The translations under genes and the position numbers were made by a program. Under the pieces are notes generated by a model that ran no database searches, was not told where the DNA came from, and worked only from the letters and a program-made list of their open reading frames with translations. A stretch of DNA of 45,607 nucleotides from an uncultured Lachnospiraceae bacterium (GTDB lineage: Bacteria; Bacillota; Clostridia; Lachnospirales; Lachnospiraceae), in the NCBI GenBank assembly GCA_947625205.1, contig CANQNN010000021.1:1-45607 (forward strand). Reading direction: 5' to 3'. Of this stretch, positions 34,250 to 42,779 are shown piece after piece. Every line of letters starts with the position of its first letter. Position 1 is the first letter of the stretch.

Positions 34250-35677
34250 TCATTCCTGCGCATCGAAGGTAAACCAGTCGAACACCGCTTCGCCATCGCC
34301 GCCGAATTCAAAGTACACCGCGCGCCTGCCGATGATCCCGCAGCTAAGAGGCACACAATATTCTGTCTGTCCCGGCTCTGTATCAAACTGCGCCGCCACA
34401 CGGCCGCGCCATGTGTCGATTCTGAGCTTCACATGCATCTTTTCGGTACAGCTCATGGATACGGTACAGGTCTTCGGAGCGTTTAAGCCAAACTGCAGAT
34501 AGCGAAAGCCTGCGGTAGTACCGTCTTTGATATGTACGATCGGAGAGGATATGCCATCGATCTGCTCATAGACCGGCTGAATATAAGCCTGTCCCAGCGG
34601 CGACAGATGGCAGGCGTAGCCCGCAGAGATGATCCGGTAAGCATCGATGCCGTTGACCGATGCGCCCGAGGAAGTTTCCTCCACCGGCTTTGCGCTTACA
34701 GGTACTCCGTTCACATAGGTAATATCGCCGATATAGATCTTACCGTCCTCTCCCAGCGCTATGTCCACCGGCTCGATCTTGCCCTGTCTGGAAAATTCAT
34801 CCGTGCCGGTATGCCGGTGATAGAAAATATACCACTGGCCGTTTATCTCCACCAGACCGCCGTGATTGTTACCCCAGCGGTAAGTCTGCTGCCCCGTTCC
34901 GTCCGGCAGCTTAAGGATCTCGCCGCCGTTAAAGGAAATGTCGCCGCCGTCCCGATATCCGGAAAGCGGACTGTCGGACCACACATAGCTTAAGAAACCG
35001 TTGCACGGTTCGTATACGCCCAGTTCCGGCACAGGCGTCATATACCGCTTTGAATAGACATAGACATATTTGCCGCAGATCTTTCTGGGAGACGACGCCT
35101 CAAAGAACGCATCATGCAGATCGATGCCCGCTACATTGTTGGCCTCGTTCCACGGATCCGGCACATGACCGATGGGATCATGGCGCAGCGTCCCCTCCTT
35201 AATGGTACACATATCCTCATTCAGCTCCGCGCAAAACGCCCTGCAGAAGCCCCAGAAAGCGTATACTCTGCCGTCGTCATCCACCAGGACGCCCGGATCG
35301 AAGCCAAGCTGCGTGAGCTTCGGATTCTCAAAAGGACCGGCAGGGTTTTGGGAGGAAGCGACCACGATCCTGGAGCCGTGATCCTCGGCGGCATACAGAT
35401 AGAAGGTATCCCCTTTCTGCACCACGTCCGGCGCAAAGAGAATGGAATCGTCAGCCGCACGGTAACATACGCCGTGATACGTCCACTGGGTCAGATCGTC
35501 CACCGGCGCGCTCCAGACCACCTGATCCCTGCCGCAGTAGGCAGTGCGCTCGGTGTCATGCGAGCCATAGACATAGACGCGCGTCTCTCCGTTATAGGTA
35601 AACACGCGAGGCTCCCCGTCCGGAATATGCTCCCAGAGAGGAAGATAAGGGTTTGCGGATTTCAGTCTTTCTTTCAT
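34250..35677 (-). CDS. GH43 glycoside hydrolase with C-terminal CBM6-like module
   Basis: 475 residues, no signal peptide, so probably cytosolic. The five-bladed propeller starts NPYLPLWEHIPDGEPRVF with the base Asp, YVYGSHD, LFAPDVVQKGDTFYLYAA, GFDPGVLVDDDGRVY, EASSPRKICGKYVYVYS with the likely acid Glu, and NNHGGLVEINGQWYIFYHRHT. The last ~120 residues look like a beta-sandwich sugar-binding module (RYLQFGLNAPKT ... VFDWFTFDA). Substrates of GH43 are mostly arabinosides and xylosides. The start at 35677 follows CGGAGG. It lies 30 bp before the MATE gene. Confidence 0.88.
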   Translation of the reverse strand: MKERLKSANPYLPLWEHIPDGEPRVFTYNGETRVYVYGSHDTERTAYCGRDQVVWSAPVDDLTQWTYHGVCYRAADDSILFAPDVVQKGDTFYLYAAEDHGSRIVVASSQNPAGPFENPKLTQLGFDPGVLVDDDGRVYAFWGFCRAFCAELNEDMCTIKEGTLRHDPIGHVPDPWNEANNVAGIDLHDAFFEASSPRKICGKYVYVYSKRYMTPVPELGVYEPCNGFLSYVWSDSPLSGYRDGGDISFNGGEILKLPDGTGQQTYRWGNNHGGLVEINGQWYIFYHRHTGTDEFSRQGKIEPVDIALGEDGKIYIGDITYVNGVPVSAKPVEETSSGASVNGIDAYRIISAGYACHLSPLGQAYIQPVYEQIDGISSPIVHIKDGTTAGFRYLQFGLNAPKTCTVSMSCTEKMHVKLRIDTWRGRVAAQFDTEPGQTEYCVPLSCGIIGRRAVYFEFGGDGEAVFDWFTFDAQE

Positions 35678-35766
35678 AATAACCTCCGTTCTGAAGTCTG
35701 AAGGGCTTACCGGGGTATCCCGTTGCTTTGCGATCTTAACATACCCGTTTGGACAGGCATTCCCGA

Positions 35767-36360
35767 TCACTCTGCGCATGGTTTAAAACGATCTTTTTCC
35801 ACCGCCTCATACAAGTCCTTCCCCATTTTTTGTTCAAAATAATCTTTTAACGCTAAATTAGTGTTCCATTTGTCCGGATCATAAGCGCCGTAGCGCTGCC
35901 GGACATCATTCATCCTGTCAACAATATCCATGACACCTTCTGCGCCGGATATCGAATCGCAGAGCTGTATGAGTTTGTCATACTCATCAAACCGTACTTC
36001 CTGCAATTTCGTTTTGATCAGCTCCGTCTCTTCCTCTGTCGTATCAAAGCTGCCTATATATCCTTCTATTTTATGTTCGTTGAAAGAATGCGTAAGACAT
36101 ATTCTGGCCACATCATCATAGCCTAAAGACATCATATATGTATATCCGTCGGAAACATGCCCCAAGTGTCTCTTTCCAAACCGTCTGCCAATATCATGCA
36201 GCAATCCAAGCACATAGGCCTTGTCCGGATCCATACCGCATAAAGCCGCGATCCTTTCCGCACAATGCGCAGCCGTCCTGCTGTGATCTCCCCACGGCCC
36301 CGGATTTAACTTCTCTGCTTCTTTCAATAATTGCAACGCTTCTTTCCTGTCTGGATACAT
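35767..36360 (-). CDS. HD-domain hydrolase
   Basis: 197 residues. HD motifs: H in WGDHSRTAAHCAERI, HD in LGLLHDIGRRFGKRHLGH, and a later Asp in IQLCDSISGAEGV. This is the small HDIG family seen in many Firmicutes; phosphohydrolase on nucleotides is a general expectation only. GAGGAG precedes the ATG. Next to a NUDIX gene in the same direction, which may hint at nucleotide clean-up. Confidence 0.85.
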   Translation of the reverse strand: MYPDRKEALQLLKEAEKLNPGPWGDHSRTAAHCAERIAALCGMDPDKAYVLGLLHDIGRRFGKRHLGHVSDGYTYMMSLGYDDVARICLTHSFNEHKIEGYIGSFDTTEEETELIKTKLQEVRFDEYDKLIQLCDSISGAEGVMDIVDRMNDVRQRYGAYDPDKWNTNLALKDYFEQKMGKDLYEAVEKDRFKPCAE

Positions 36361-36398
36361 GCCATTTACTCCTCTTCATTCCTATAAGGCAGCCACCT

Positions 36399-36848
36399 TC
36401 ATTTAATGAGCGCCCTCCAGTTACCGTCCTCGATCACATATTGAAATTCCGTCAGATCATCCTCTTCCATCACGCGAAGGAGCGGCTGCAGATCGTTTAC
36501 CGTATTCACTTTTGACAGTTCTGACTTATTAACCCAGACCATGTCGCCCTCGTCCGAGGATGCCACCTCTCCGGAAAATTCGTCTGTGTGAAACAGAAAT
36601 ACAATGTAGCGCCCATTTTCGATAGGGAACTGCTTGATGCCGCATAGTCTTGGATTCCGGATAACAAGACCCGTTTCCTCTTTCATCTCCCGAATGACGG
36701 CATCTACGATCGATTCCCCTCTTTCAATATGTCCTCCGGGTAAAGTGAAACCTTTCCAGTCGTCCTTGACCCTGTTTTGTAAAAGATACCGATCCTTCTG
36801 ATGGATCAGGCATAAAACTGTCAGTTCGACATTTTCTGTTCTCTGCAT
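36399..36848 (-). CDS. NUDIX hydrolase (MutT-like)
   Basis: 149 residues. The Nudix box is complete: G-x5-E-x7-REVxEExGU is read as GGHIERGESIVDAVIREMKEETGL. C-terminal text FLFHTDEFSGEVASSDEGDMVWVNKSELS resembles 8-oxo-dGTP diphosphatases of the MutT/YtkD kind. Start at 36848 has GGAGA 8 bases upstream; an ATG at 36863 is the alternative. Confidence 0.88.
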   Translation of the reverse strand: MQRTENVELTVLCLIHQKDRYLLQNRVKDDWKGFTLPGGHIERGESIVDAVIREMKEETGLVIRNPRLCGIKQFPIENGRYIVFLFHTDEFSGEVASSDEGDMVWVNKSELSKVNTVNDLQPLLRVMEEDDLTEFQYVIEDGNWRALIK

Positions 36849-36901
36849 ACATGATATCTCCATATAGGGCGCATGCCCGTGAACGAGAAAAAACGCTTCA
36901 A

Positions 36902-37217
36902 CTACAAATCAAAATCTTCTGATTTGAAATTACTATAATATCTTCCCCTGACTGCTGTAAATTTCAAAACACAATAGTCTGGGTCAGTCACTCCCTCTTT
37001 ATAATACATAGTGTCACCTTTTCGCCATATTCTTTCTTTCGCTTCAGCAGTTTCTAACACCTCCATCGTTCCAATCAGGCTGACACCTCTGAAAAAACGT
37101 CTATCAATGAAATATACGCTTGCCTTGGGATTTTTCTTAAAGCAGCTTACCTTTTGCGATGAAACTTGTACTTGATTTATCAATCATTTTTCCAATAGTT
37201 TTCTCTGCATCTCTCAC
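36902..37217 (-). pseudogene. decayed pyridoxamine 5'-phosphate oxidase-family protein
   Basis: The C-terminal part is clear (KNPKASVYFIDRRFFRGVSLIGTMEVL, then GVTDPDYCVLKFTAVRGRYY). The N-terminus lies in a different frame: GTG at 37215-37217, after GAGGAG, encodes MRDAEKTIGKMIDKSSTSFIA and then meets a stop. The usual ~35-40 residues between SFIA and the Lys-Asn-Pro-Lys part (DEEGYP..., FYFSTN...) are missing, so an internal deletion also shifted the frame. FMN-binding split-barrel proteins of this family need that part. Confidence 0.8.
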
Positions 37218-37353
37218 ACTATTTTCTCCTCATATCGTGACTTGTATCTTTAATATGATACCATGATACCATTCATTTTTCTACCGCATATTCATTAACT
37301 TTTCCCACTTAGGTGTGTAAAATCCGCATGAGTGACTATCAGGCAAAAAGTTA

Positions 37354-37482
37354 TTGACGGAAGCGTTGATCAGTGTTACGATATTTTATACAAAAAGGGT
37401 GTTACCGTAAAGCAACGGTTCGCCTCAGTTGTAGTTATTCAAAAAAGCAACCACTAACCTTGGGCGGTGCGGTTGCTTTTTT
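37354..37482 (+). ncRNA. candidate small RNA (promoter plus terminator)
   Basis: TTGACG (37354-37359), 17-bp spacer, TACGAT (37377-37382), then about 95 nt to a perfect hairpin ending in six T. A short inner stem, ACCGT/ACGGT, lies about 15 nt into the transcript. The RNA family is not recognised, and the -10 is only 4 of 6. It could also be debris of a lost element. Confidence 0.3.
37441..37482. terminator. bidirectional hairpin terminator
   Basis: AAAAAAGCAACC (37441-37452) pairs perfectly with GGTTGCTTTTTT (37471-37482), leaving an 18-base loop, so U-runs exist in both directions. Confidence 0.8.
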
Positions 37483-37718
37483 GATGTCTTCTATTTTTTC
37501 TGGTCTGCCGGATACTGATAATTGTCACGATATAACAAATAAACATGAAATAGAGCGCAAAAAAATATTAAATATCATAGCTTTATTATTCGTCTGTATA
37601 TTCTATAATATCCGAAACATTACAGTTTAATAATTTACATAGTTGATTAATGGTATTAGTTTAGGAGTCGAAAATCCGCTTGACTATATGTTTATGAATG
37701 AAATAGAGCAACAGAAAG

Positions 37719-38096
37719 TTATCTACGAATCCCTTCTTCTGTAAAAGTTCTTTTTAATGCCTTCTCTGTCAGATATATAGAACCTATTAAAATAGCAATT
37801 TGAATAAATGTCAAAATCAGACCAACAATTCCGATAGAATCATCTGAAGCTCCGTAAAATGGAAGATGGATAATAATTGACGGGACTAAAATAATCCAGC
37901 CAATTCTCCACCAAAGTTTTCCACTATAATAATGAGCAAAAATCCATGTATCCATATTCTTCTTAGAACGAGAGGTTCTATATCCAATCAGAGAGTTTAT
38001 CTCTTGCGGGGGACGCTTCCACATGAGCCGTCCAATAACTATCATCAACAACGGAATGATTAAATCACAACAAAGCATAAACCACCAAAACCACAT
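37719..38096 (-). CDS. SdpI-family membrane protein
   Basis: 125 residues, start at 38096 behind GAGGTG. The SdpI signature is present: NSLIGYRTSRSKKNMDTWIFAHYYSGKLWWRIGWIIL, with a helix before it and two after. SdpI of B. subtilis confers immunity to the SdpC toxin and acts on its repressor; many homologues have no toxin nearby and unknown roles. No sdp toxin genes are seen here. Its codon use is more AT-rich than that of surrounding genes, which suggests later acquisition together with the neighbouring decayed gene. Confidence 0.8.
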   Translation of the reverse strand: MWFWWFMLCCDLIIPLLMIVIGRLMWKRPPQEINSLIGYRTSRSKKNMDTWIFAHYYSGKLWWRIGWIILVPSIIIHLPFYGASDDSIGIVGLILTFIQIAILIGSIYLTEKALKRTFTEEGIRR

Positions 38097-38174
38097 ATCG
38101 TTCACCTCTACGAACACCGATTTGTTTCACTAACATAATACCACAATCATGCTCATTTACATATCACATTTCCA

Positions 38175-39353
38175 TTAAATTTGTTCCTTTCTGATCCTTT
38201 CCAATGCTTCATACAATACGCTTCTGGGACATGCGACATTGATCCTCTGGAATCCCCTGCCGCTCTCTCCAAAGATCTTTCCGCTGTCCAGCCACAGCTT
38301 CGCCTGATACACGATCCGCTCGTCCAGCTCCTCCGCAGTAAGTCCGGTCCCTCTGAAATCAAGCCACACAAGGTAAGTTCCCTCATGTTCTGTCATGCGC
38401 ACGCCGGGAAGTTTTTCTTCCACATACTTTTGGGTAAATGCGATATTATCCGCCACATAGGAATGCATCGCCTGATACCACTGTTCCCCCATACTGTATG
38501 CGGCCTCACATGCGACAAGTCCCATCGTGCCAAGCTGGCTTATGCCGGACGCAGCCAGCTCTTTGCGAAACTGATGCCGCAGCTTTTGGTTCGGGATAAA
38601 AATATTGGACAGCAGCATACCTGCAAGGTTAAACGTCTTGCTCGGCGATGTGCATACAATGCTGATATCCTCATATTCTTTTTTCAGTCCTGCAAAGACA
38701 AGATGTTTCCCATGAAATACAAAGTCCTGATGGATCTCATCGCTGACAACGGTCACATGATGCTTCACGCAGATGTCCCCAAGCCTTGTCAGCTCCTCCT
38801 TTGTCCAGACTCTTCCCACCGGATTGTGCGGACTGCATAAGAAAAACAGCTTGATCTTTTCCTCGATGATCTTTTTTTCAAAATCGTCATAGTCGATATG
38901 GTAGCGGTTATCCTCTCCCAGATACAATGCGCTGTTTACCACTTTTCTTCCATTGTCTTCTATCACTTCTGAAAAAGGATAATAGACCGGCATCTGAATC
39001 AGTACGCCGTCCCCCGGTTCGGTATATGCCTTTACCGCCATTGCCAGTGCGAATACGACTCCCGGCGTTTTGACCAGCCATGCTTCCTGCACGTCCCAGT
39101 CATGGTGTTTTTTCATCCACGCGCTTACGCTCTCAAAATACGCGCTCTGCGCCTCGCTGTAGCCAAAGATTCCGTGTCTTGCCCGTTCCACAAGCGCATC
39201 CTCGATATAAGAGGATGTCTTAAAATCCATGTCCGCCACCCACAAGGGCAGCACGTCCTCCGGCTTTCCGCGCTTTTTTGCAAAATCATATTTTAGGCTT
39301 TCTGTGCCTTTTCTGTCTATCACACTGTCAAAGTCAAGATTTCTTTCAGCCAT
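38175..39353 (-). CDS. MalY/PatB-family aminotransferase (cystathionine beta-lyase)
   Basis: 392 residues, fold type I PLP enzyme. MalY/PatB signatures: LPLWVADMDFKTSSYIEDAL, HGIFGYSE, VKTPGVVFALAMAV, CSPHNPVGRVWTKEEL, VVSDEIHQDFVFHG and the PLP Lys in SPSKTFNLAGM. Such enzymes cleave cystathionine to homocysteine, pyruvate and ammonia. It overlaps the upstream transsulfuration gene by 8 bp, so the two are coupled and likely act in sequence. Confidence 0.92.
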   Translation of the reverse strand: MAERNLDFDSVIDRKGTESLKYDFAKKRGKPEDVLPLWVADMDFKTSSYIEDALVERARHGIFGYSEAQSAYFESVSAWMKKHHDWDVQEAWLVKTPGVVFALAMAVKAYTEPGDGVLIQMPVYYPFSEVIEDNGRKVVNSALYLGEDNRYHIDYDDFEKKIIEEKIKLFFLCSPHNPVGRVWTKEELTRLGDICVKHHVTVVSDEIHQDFVFHGKHLVFAGLKKEYEDISIVCTSPSKTFNLAGMLLSNIFIPNQKLRHQFRKELAASGISQLGTMGLVACEAAYSMGEQWYQAMHSYVADNIAFTQKYVEEKLPGVRMTEHEGTYLVWLDFRGTGLTAEELDERIVYQAKLWLDSGKIFGESGRGFQRINVACPRSVLYEALERIRKEQI

Positions 39354-40512
39354 GCAATTTCCCTTCTATCTCACGAAATACTTTATCCAGTTCTTCCAGC
39401 AGATCCTTCACATCCTCGATTCCGACCGAAAGTCTGAGCGTGCTCTCCGTAATACCGTTTCTTTCCCGGATCTCCTTCGGCACATCCGCATGGGTCTGCG
39501 TTGTCGGATAAGTGATCAGCGTTTCTACGCCCCCTAAACTTTCCGCAAATTTGATCATGCGAACCTTCTCCAAAACGGCCAGAGCGAATTCCCTGCTTTC
39601 CAGCTGGAAAGTGATCATCGCCCCGAATCCCCTTGCCTGCTTTTTCATCGTCTCATATCCCGGATGCGTGGGCAGGCCGGGATAGATCACTTTTGTCACC
39701 GCTTTCTGCTCTTGCAGCCAGTTTGCTATCGCAGCCGCATTCTGCTGCGACTTTTCCATGCGGATGCCCAGAGTCTTGATCCCCCGCAGGATGAGCCAGC
39801 TGTCAAACGGCGCAAGCCCCGCCCCCGTCGTCTTAATCAAAAAACGAAACTTCTCACGAATGTCCTCCCTGTTTGTAACCAAAAAACCTGCCAGCGTATC
39901 ATTATGGCCGCCCAGATATTTCGTCCCGCTATGTACCACGATATCCGCTCCCAGATCCAGCGGGTTCTGAAAATACGGGGTAAGGAACGTATTGTCCACG
40001 ATCAGCAGCAGATGATGTTTCCGGGCGATCCCCGATATTTTTTCGATATCTGTCACATTCATCATGGGATTGGTAGGCGTTTCCACATAGATCGCTTTTG
40101 TGTTCCCACGGACATAACTCTCCACATCTTCTTTGCAGCAGTCAATGTGTGAAAATGTGATGCCGTTTTTTTCCGATATGTTGTTAAAAAGCCGTATGCT
40201 CCCTCCATAGAGGTCTGCATCCACGATCAGATGATCGCCCGGCGCAAACAGCTCCATCAGCATAGCGATCGCCGCCATTCCCGTAGAAAAAGCCAGCGCA
40301 TCTATCCCGTTTTCCAGCGTTGCCACCACCTTTTCCAAATGTTCCCTTGTAGGGTTCTGCAATCTGCTGTAATCATATCCCGTGCTTTTACCCACGCCGG
40401 GATGCGCATAGGTGGCGGTCTGGTAGATCGGATAGCTTAACGCCCCGTAATTGCTGCTATATCCTTCCTCCTCTTCCAGATGCAGACATTTTGTTTCAAT
40501 TCCTCTTGCCAT
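39346..40512 (-). CDS. metB: Cys/Met-metabolism PLP enzyme (cystathionine gamma-synthase type)
   Basis: 388 residues. Signatures: YPIYQTATYAHPG, YDYSRLQNPTREHLE, ALAFSTGMAAI, ETPTNPMMNVTDI, VVHSGTKYLGGHNDTLAGF with the PLP Lys, and C-terminal GGVETLITYPTTQTHAD, RLSVGIEDVKDLLEELD. Gamma-synthase and gamma-lyase members cannot be separated safely by eye; pairing with a MalY-type beta-lyase favours cystathionine gamma-synthase. It follows a 16-codon leader ORF whose stop lies one base before this ATG. Confidence 0.85.
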   Translation of the reverse strand: MARGIETKCLHLEEEEGYSSNYGALSYPIYQTATYAHPGVGKSTGYDYSRLQNPTREHLEKVVATLENGIDALAFSTGMAAIAMLMELFAPGDHLIVDADLYGGSIRLFNNISEKNGITFSHIDCCKEDVESYVRGNTKAIYVETPTNPMMNVTDIEKISGIARKHHLLLIVDNTFLTPYFQNPLDLGADIVVHSGTKYLGGHNDTLAGFLVTNREDIREKFRFLIKTTGAGLAPFDSWLILRGIKTLGIRMEKSQQNAAAIANWLQEQKAVTKVIYPGLPTHPGYETMKKQARGFGAMITFQLESREFALAVLEKVRMIKFAESLGGVETLITYPTTQTHADVPKEIRERNGITESTLRLSVGIEDVKDLLEELDKVFREIEGKLHG

Positions 40513-40513
40513 T

Positions 40514-40564
40514 TTAATTTTTCCTCCCGATTACCTCTTCAATGGAATGTTTAATATGATTCAT
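40514..40564 (-). CDS. 16-codon leader ORF upstream of metB
   Basis: ATG at 40562-40564 after AAAGGGAG encodes MNHIKHSIEEVIGRKN and stops with TAA at 40514-40516, one base from the metB ATG. The GGGAGG that should serve metB is inside its last codons. Ribosomes ending the leader would reload on metB. There is no run of Cys or Met codons, so classical attenuation is not evident. Confidence 0.5.
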   Translation of the reverse strand: MNHIKHSIEEVIGRKN

Positions 40565-40622
40565 GGCGACTCTCCCTTTAAAACTTTTATTTTTATATTT
40601 TCATAGTAAACCTATAGGATTT

Positions 40623-40651
40623 ATTATATATACTAAAGGAAGTGTTGTCAA
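40623..40651 (-). promoter_or_regulatory. sigma-A promoter of the metB-malY unit
   Basis: TTGACA (40646-40651), exactly 17 bp, TATAAT (40623-40628): both boxes are consensus. The leader ORF ATG lies about 60 bp beyond the -10. Confidence 0.85.
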
Positions 40652-40669
40652 ATAGTTTTTTCATTGCAT

Positions 40670-40695
40670 AAAAAAAGAGAACCCGGAGGTTCTCT
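40670..40695 (-). terminator. rho-independent terminator after the ABC permease gene
   Basis: AGAGAACC (40676-40683) and GGTTCTCT (40688-40695) form an 8-bp stem with a 4-base loop; seven T follow on the minus strand. It separates the ABC unit from the metB promoter. Confidence 0.9.
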
Positions 40696-40781
40696 AACTT
40701 AACAGACTGATATCTCGCTGATAAGAACCGGACAGATCTGTCTACCAGCCGGGCAGGACGCAGGCGCACCGCCCATGACAG

Positions 40782-41702
40782 CTATTTCCGCTGATACGTC
40801 TTCCCGTAGATTCCTGTCATGACCGCCGCGCATACCACGGAAAGCGCCGCCACATAAGCGGTCATCTGCGCCGTACTTAAGGAATGCCCCATGATGTCTG
40901 CTTCAAAGGCGAACACTTCTTTCATCGTATCTGCAAACATCCCATGATCCGCCCCGTTAAGCGAGTGCGCCATCTCCTCCAGCACGCCGTCAAGCAGCGC
41001 ACCCCGCAACAGACATGTGACATGGCTCGCCGGGAACAGACAGCAGGCCGTCCGCACGCTTTCGGAAAACTGCGAAAGCGGGATATATGCGCCGATCACA
41101 AATCCCGCCGCAGCGGAGAGCATTCCGAAGAACGCCCCGCTTGCCGCCGACGACCGGAAAAACAGCATGACGATCATAAAAAAGGCAGCCGAAGACACCG
41201 AGCCAAGCGCCACGATACCGTAAGCCGCCGCCACATCCGCCGCGCCCAGATACAGGTCTCCCATGCAGGCAAAGGCTGCAAGCCCGGCCGTCAGGATCAC
41301 GCCGTTCAGCAGAAAGGCGGACAGAACCGCCGAAGTAAAATAGGACAGAATGATCTGCCATCTGCCGACGGGTGTCGCCATGATATCCCTGTCGATCCCG
41401 TTTTCCCTGTCCTTGACGATCACACTCAGGCAGTTGCACGGCACCGTGACCAGCGCCGATCCCAATATCCCCGTAAAGAGCAGCAGGTTACAATAAGTAT
41501 CGATATCCTGTGCCCGTATCATCGCTTTGATCCCCGGTACGGAATCAAGAATAGAATTGATGGCATCCGTAAAAGTCCCTTTGATAAAAAGAAGATACGT
41601 CACCAGTACGATCACGGATGTCAGCAGTGAAAAGGCTACCGCCTGTTTATCCTTAAAAAACACCAGCAGATTTCTTCTGGTAAATCCCGCAAATTTTCTC
41701 AT
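40782..41702 (-). CDS. ABC-2-type transporter permease
   Basis: 306 residues, about six helices, starting MRKFAGFTRRNLLVFFKDKQAVAFSLLTSVIVLVTYLLFI. Typical ABC-2 text includes VPCNCLSVIVKDRENGIDRDIMATPVGRWQIILSYFTSAV. It starts one base after the ATPase gene stop and must pair with it. Exporters of this type move drugs, lipids or peptides; substrate unknown. Confidence 0.9.
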   Translation of the reverse strand: MRKFAGFTRRNLLVFFKDKQAVAFSLLTSVIVLVTYLLFIKGTFTDAINSILDSVPGIKAMIRAQDIDTYCNLLLFTGILGSALVTVPCNCLSVIVKDRENGIDRDIMATPVGRWQIILSYFTSAVLSAFLLNGVILTAGLAAFACMGDLYLGAADVAAAYGIVALGSVSSAAFFMIVMLFFRSSAASGAFFGMLSAAAGFVIGAYIPLSQFSESVRTACCLFPASHVTCLLRGALLDGVLEEMAHSLNGADHGMFADTMKEVFAFEADIMGHSLSTAQMTAYVAALSVVCAAVMTGIYGKTYQRK

Positions 41703-41703
41703 A

Positions 41704-42603
41704 TCACTCCGAAAGCTCCTTTCCCGTCAGATGAAGAAACACATCGTCCATGCTCCCCTTGAGGATCTCATAATCCGTGATCTGCTCCCTGTTGTTATAC
41801 AGAAATTCCGTCATGCTGCCCCGGAATTTCACCTGATAATGATCCGCGTCATACGTATATTCATGCCCCCGCAGCACCGACTCCGCCTCCCGTGACCGAC
41901 CGGTGTACCACAGCAGCCGTGAGCAGGCGTATCTACTCTTTAAATCTGCCGGCGCGCCCTCCTCTATGACTCTGCCCCGGTCCAGAATGACGACCTTGTC
42001 GGCGTCTCTTGTCTCTTCCATATAGTGGGTCGTCAGGAAAATGGTCATATGCTTTTCTCTGCGCAGATAATCGATGTGATCCCACACGATCCTGCGGGAG
42101 CGCGGGTCAAGCCCCGTAGTCGGCTCATCCAGAAACAGGATCTTCGGCTCGTGAAGAAGCGCCCGCACGATGTCCACCCGCCGTCTCTGTCCGCCGGACA
42201 GCTTTCCATAGCGGCGGTTCCATATCTCTTTCAGCTCAAAGCTGTCCATAAAAGGCGCAAGCCTCCTGTCCGTCTGCTTTCCCGACAGACCGTAGTATGC
42301 GCCTCTTGTGTACAGGTTCTCCTTCACCGTCAGCTTTTCGTCCAGCACAGAATTCTGAAAGACGATGCCCACGGCGTTCCTGACCGCATCATCGTCTTTT
42401 CCCAGCTCATAGTCGAAGATCTTTACCGTGCCGCCGCTTTTCTTAAGAACAGTGCTTAAGATATTGATGGTGGTGGACTTACCCGCCCCGTTTTCCCCCA
42501 GATAAGCGAACAGCTCTCCCTCCCTGACCGTAAAAGAAATATGATCGAGGGCTGTATGTTCCCTGTAACGCTTTGTCAGCTCCGTTACCGTGATCGCATT
42601 CAT
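41704..42603 (-). CDS. ABC transporter ATP-binding protein (exporter)
   Basis: 299 residues. Walker A GENGAGKST, Q-loop VFQNSVLDEKLTV, signature LSGGQRRRVDIVRALLHEPK, Walker B ILFLDEPTTGLDP, H-loop TTHYMEE; a DUF4162-like C-terminal extension follows. This is the DrrA/ABC-2 exporter class. The ATG at 42603 follows GGAGGAACAGG. The 176 bp upstream holds an AT-rich stretch with a TACAAT box but no clear -35. Confidence 0.93.
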   Translation of the reverse strand: MNAITVTELTKRYREHTALDHISFTVREGELFAYLGENGAGKSTTINILSTVLKKSGGTVKIFDYELGKDDDAVRNAVGIVFQNSVLDEKLTVKENLYTRGAYYGLSGKQTDRRLAPFMDSFELKEIWNRRYGKLSGGQRRRVDIVRALLHEPKILFLDEPTTGLDPRSRRIVWDHIDYLRREKHMTIFLTTHYMEETRDADKVVILDRGRVIEEGAPADLKSRYACSRLLWYTGRSREAESVLRGHEYTYDADHYQVKFRGSMTEFLYNNREQITDYEILKGSMDDVFLHLTGKELSE

Positions 42604-42779
42604 CCTGTTCCTCCTGTCTTTCCTGTTTGTATTGTTTGTATTGTAGCAAAAAAAAGACAAAAAGAAAGCGCCGCCCGACCCACATGCATCTGCACGCGAC
42701 CAAGCTGCACTTTACGCCTTTTTGCCGCTGTATCTTCCCTACCGGATGCGCTTTCTCCGGCTTTGCTGTCCACGCGGCG

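Larger units (their letters stand above)
37218..37718. other. AT-rich gene-poor stretch
   Basis: About 500 bp with lower GC than its neighbours. It holds the candidate promoter and terminator pair listed separately at 37354-37482; the remainder shows no convincing gene. An 85-codon open frame at 37373-37630 runs through the terminator hairpin and has no RBS, so I do not call it. Confidence 0.5.

Noticed and set aside
37373..37630. 85-codon plus-strand ORF
   Set aside because: It begins at a promoter-like segment, has no RBS and reads through a perfect terminator hairpin.
37719..38096. Complete sdp toxin/immunity system
   Set aside because: Only an SdpI-like protein is present; no sdpA, sdpB, sdpC or ArsR-type sdpR is nearby.
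40513..40670. T-box or SAM riboswitch before metB
   Set aside because: The leader is only about 100 nt, with no TGGNACC-like T-box motif and no multi-stem structure or terminator before metB.
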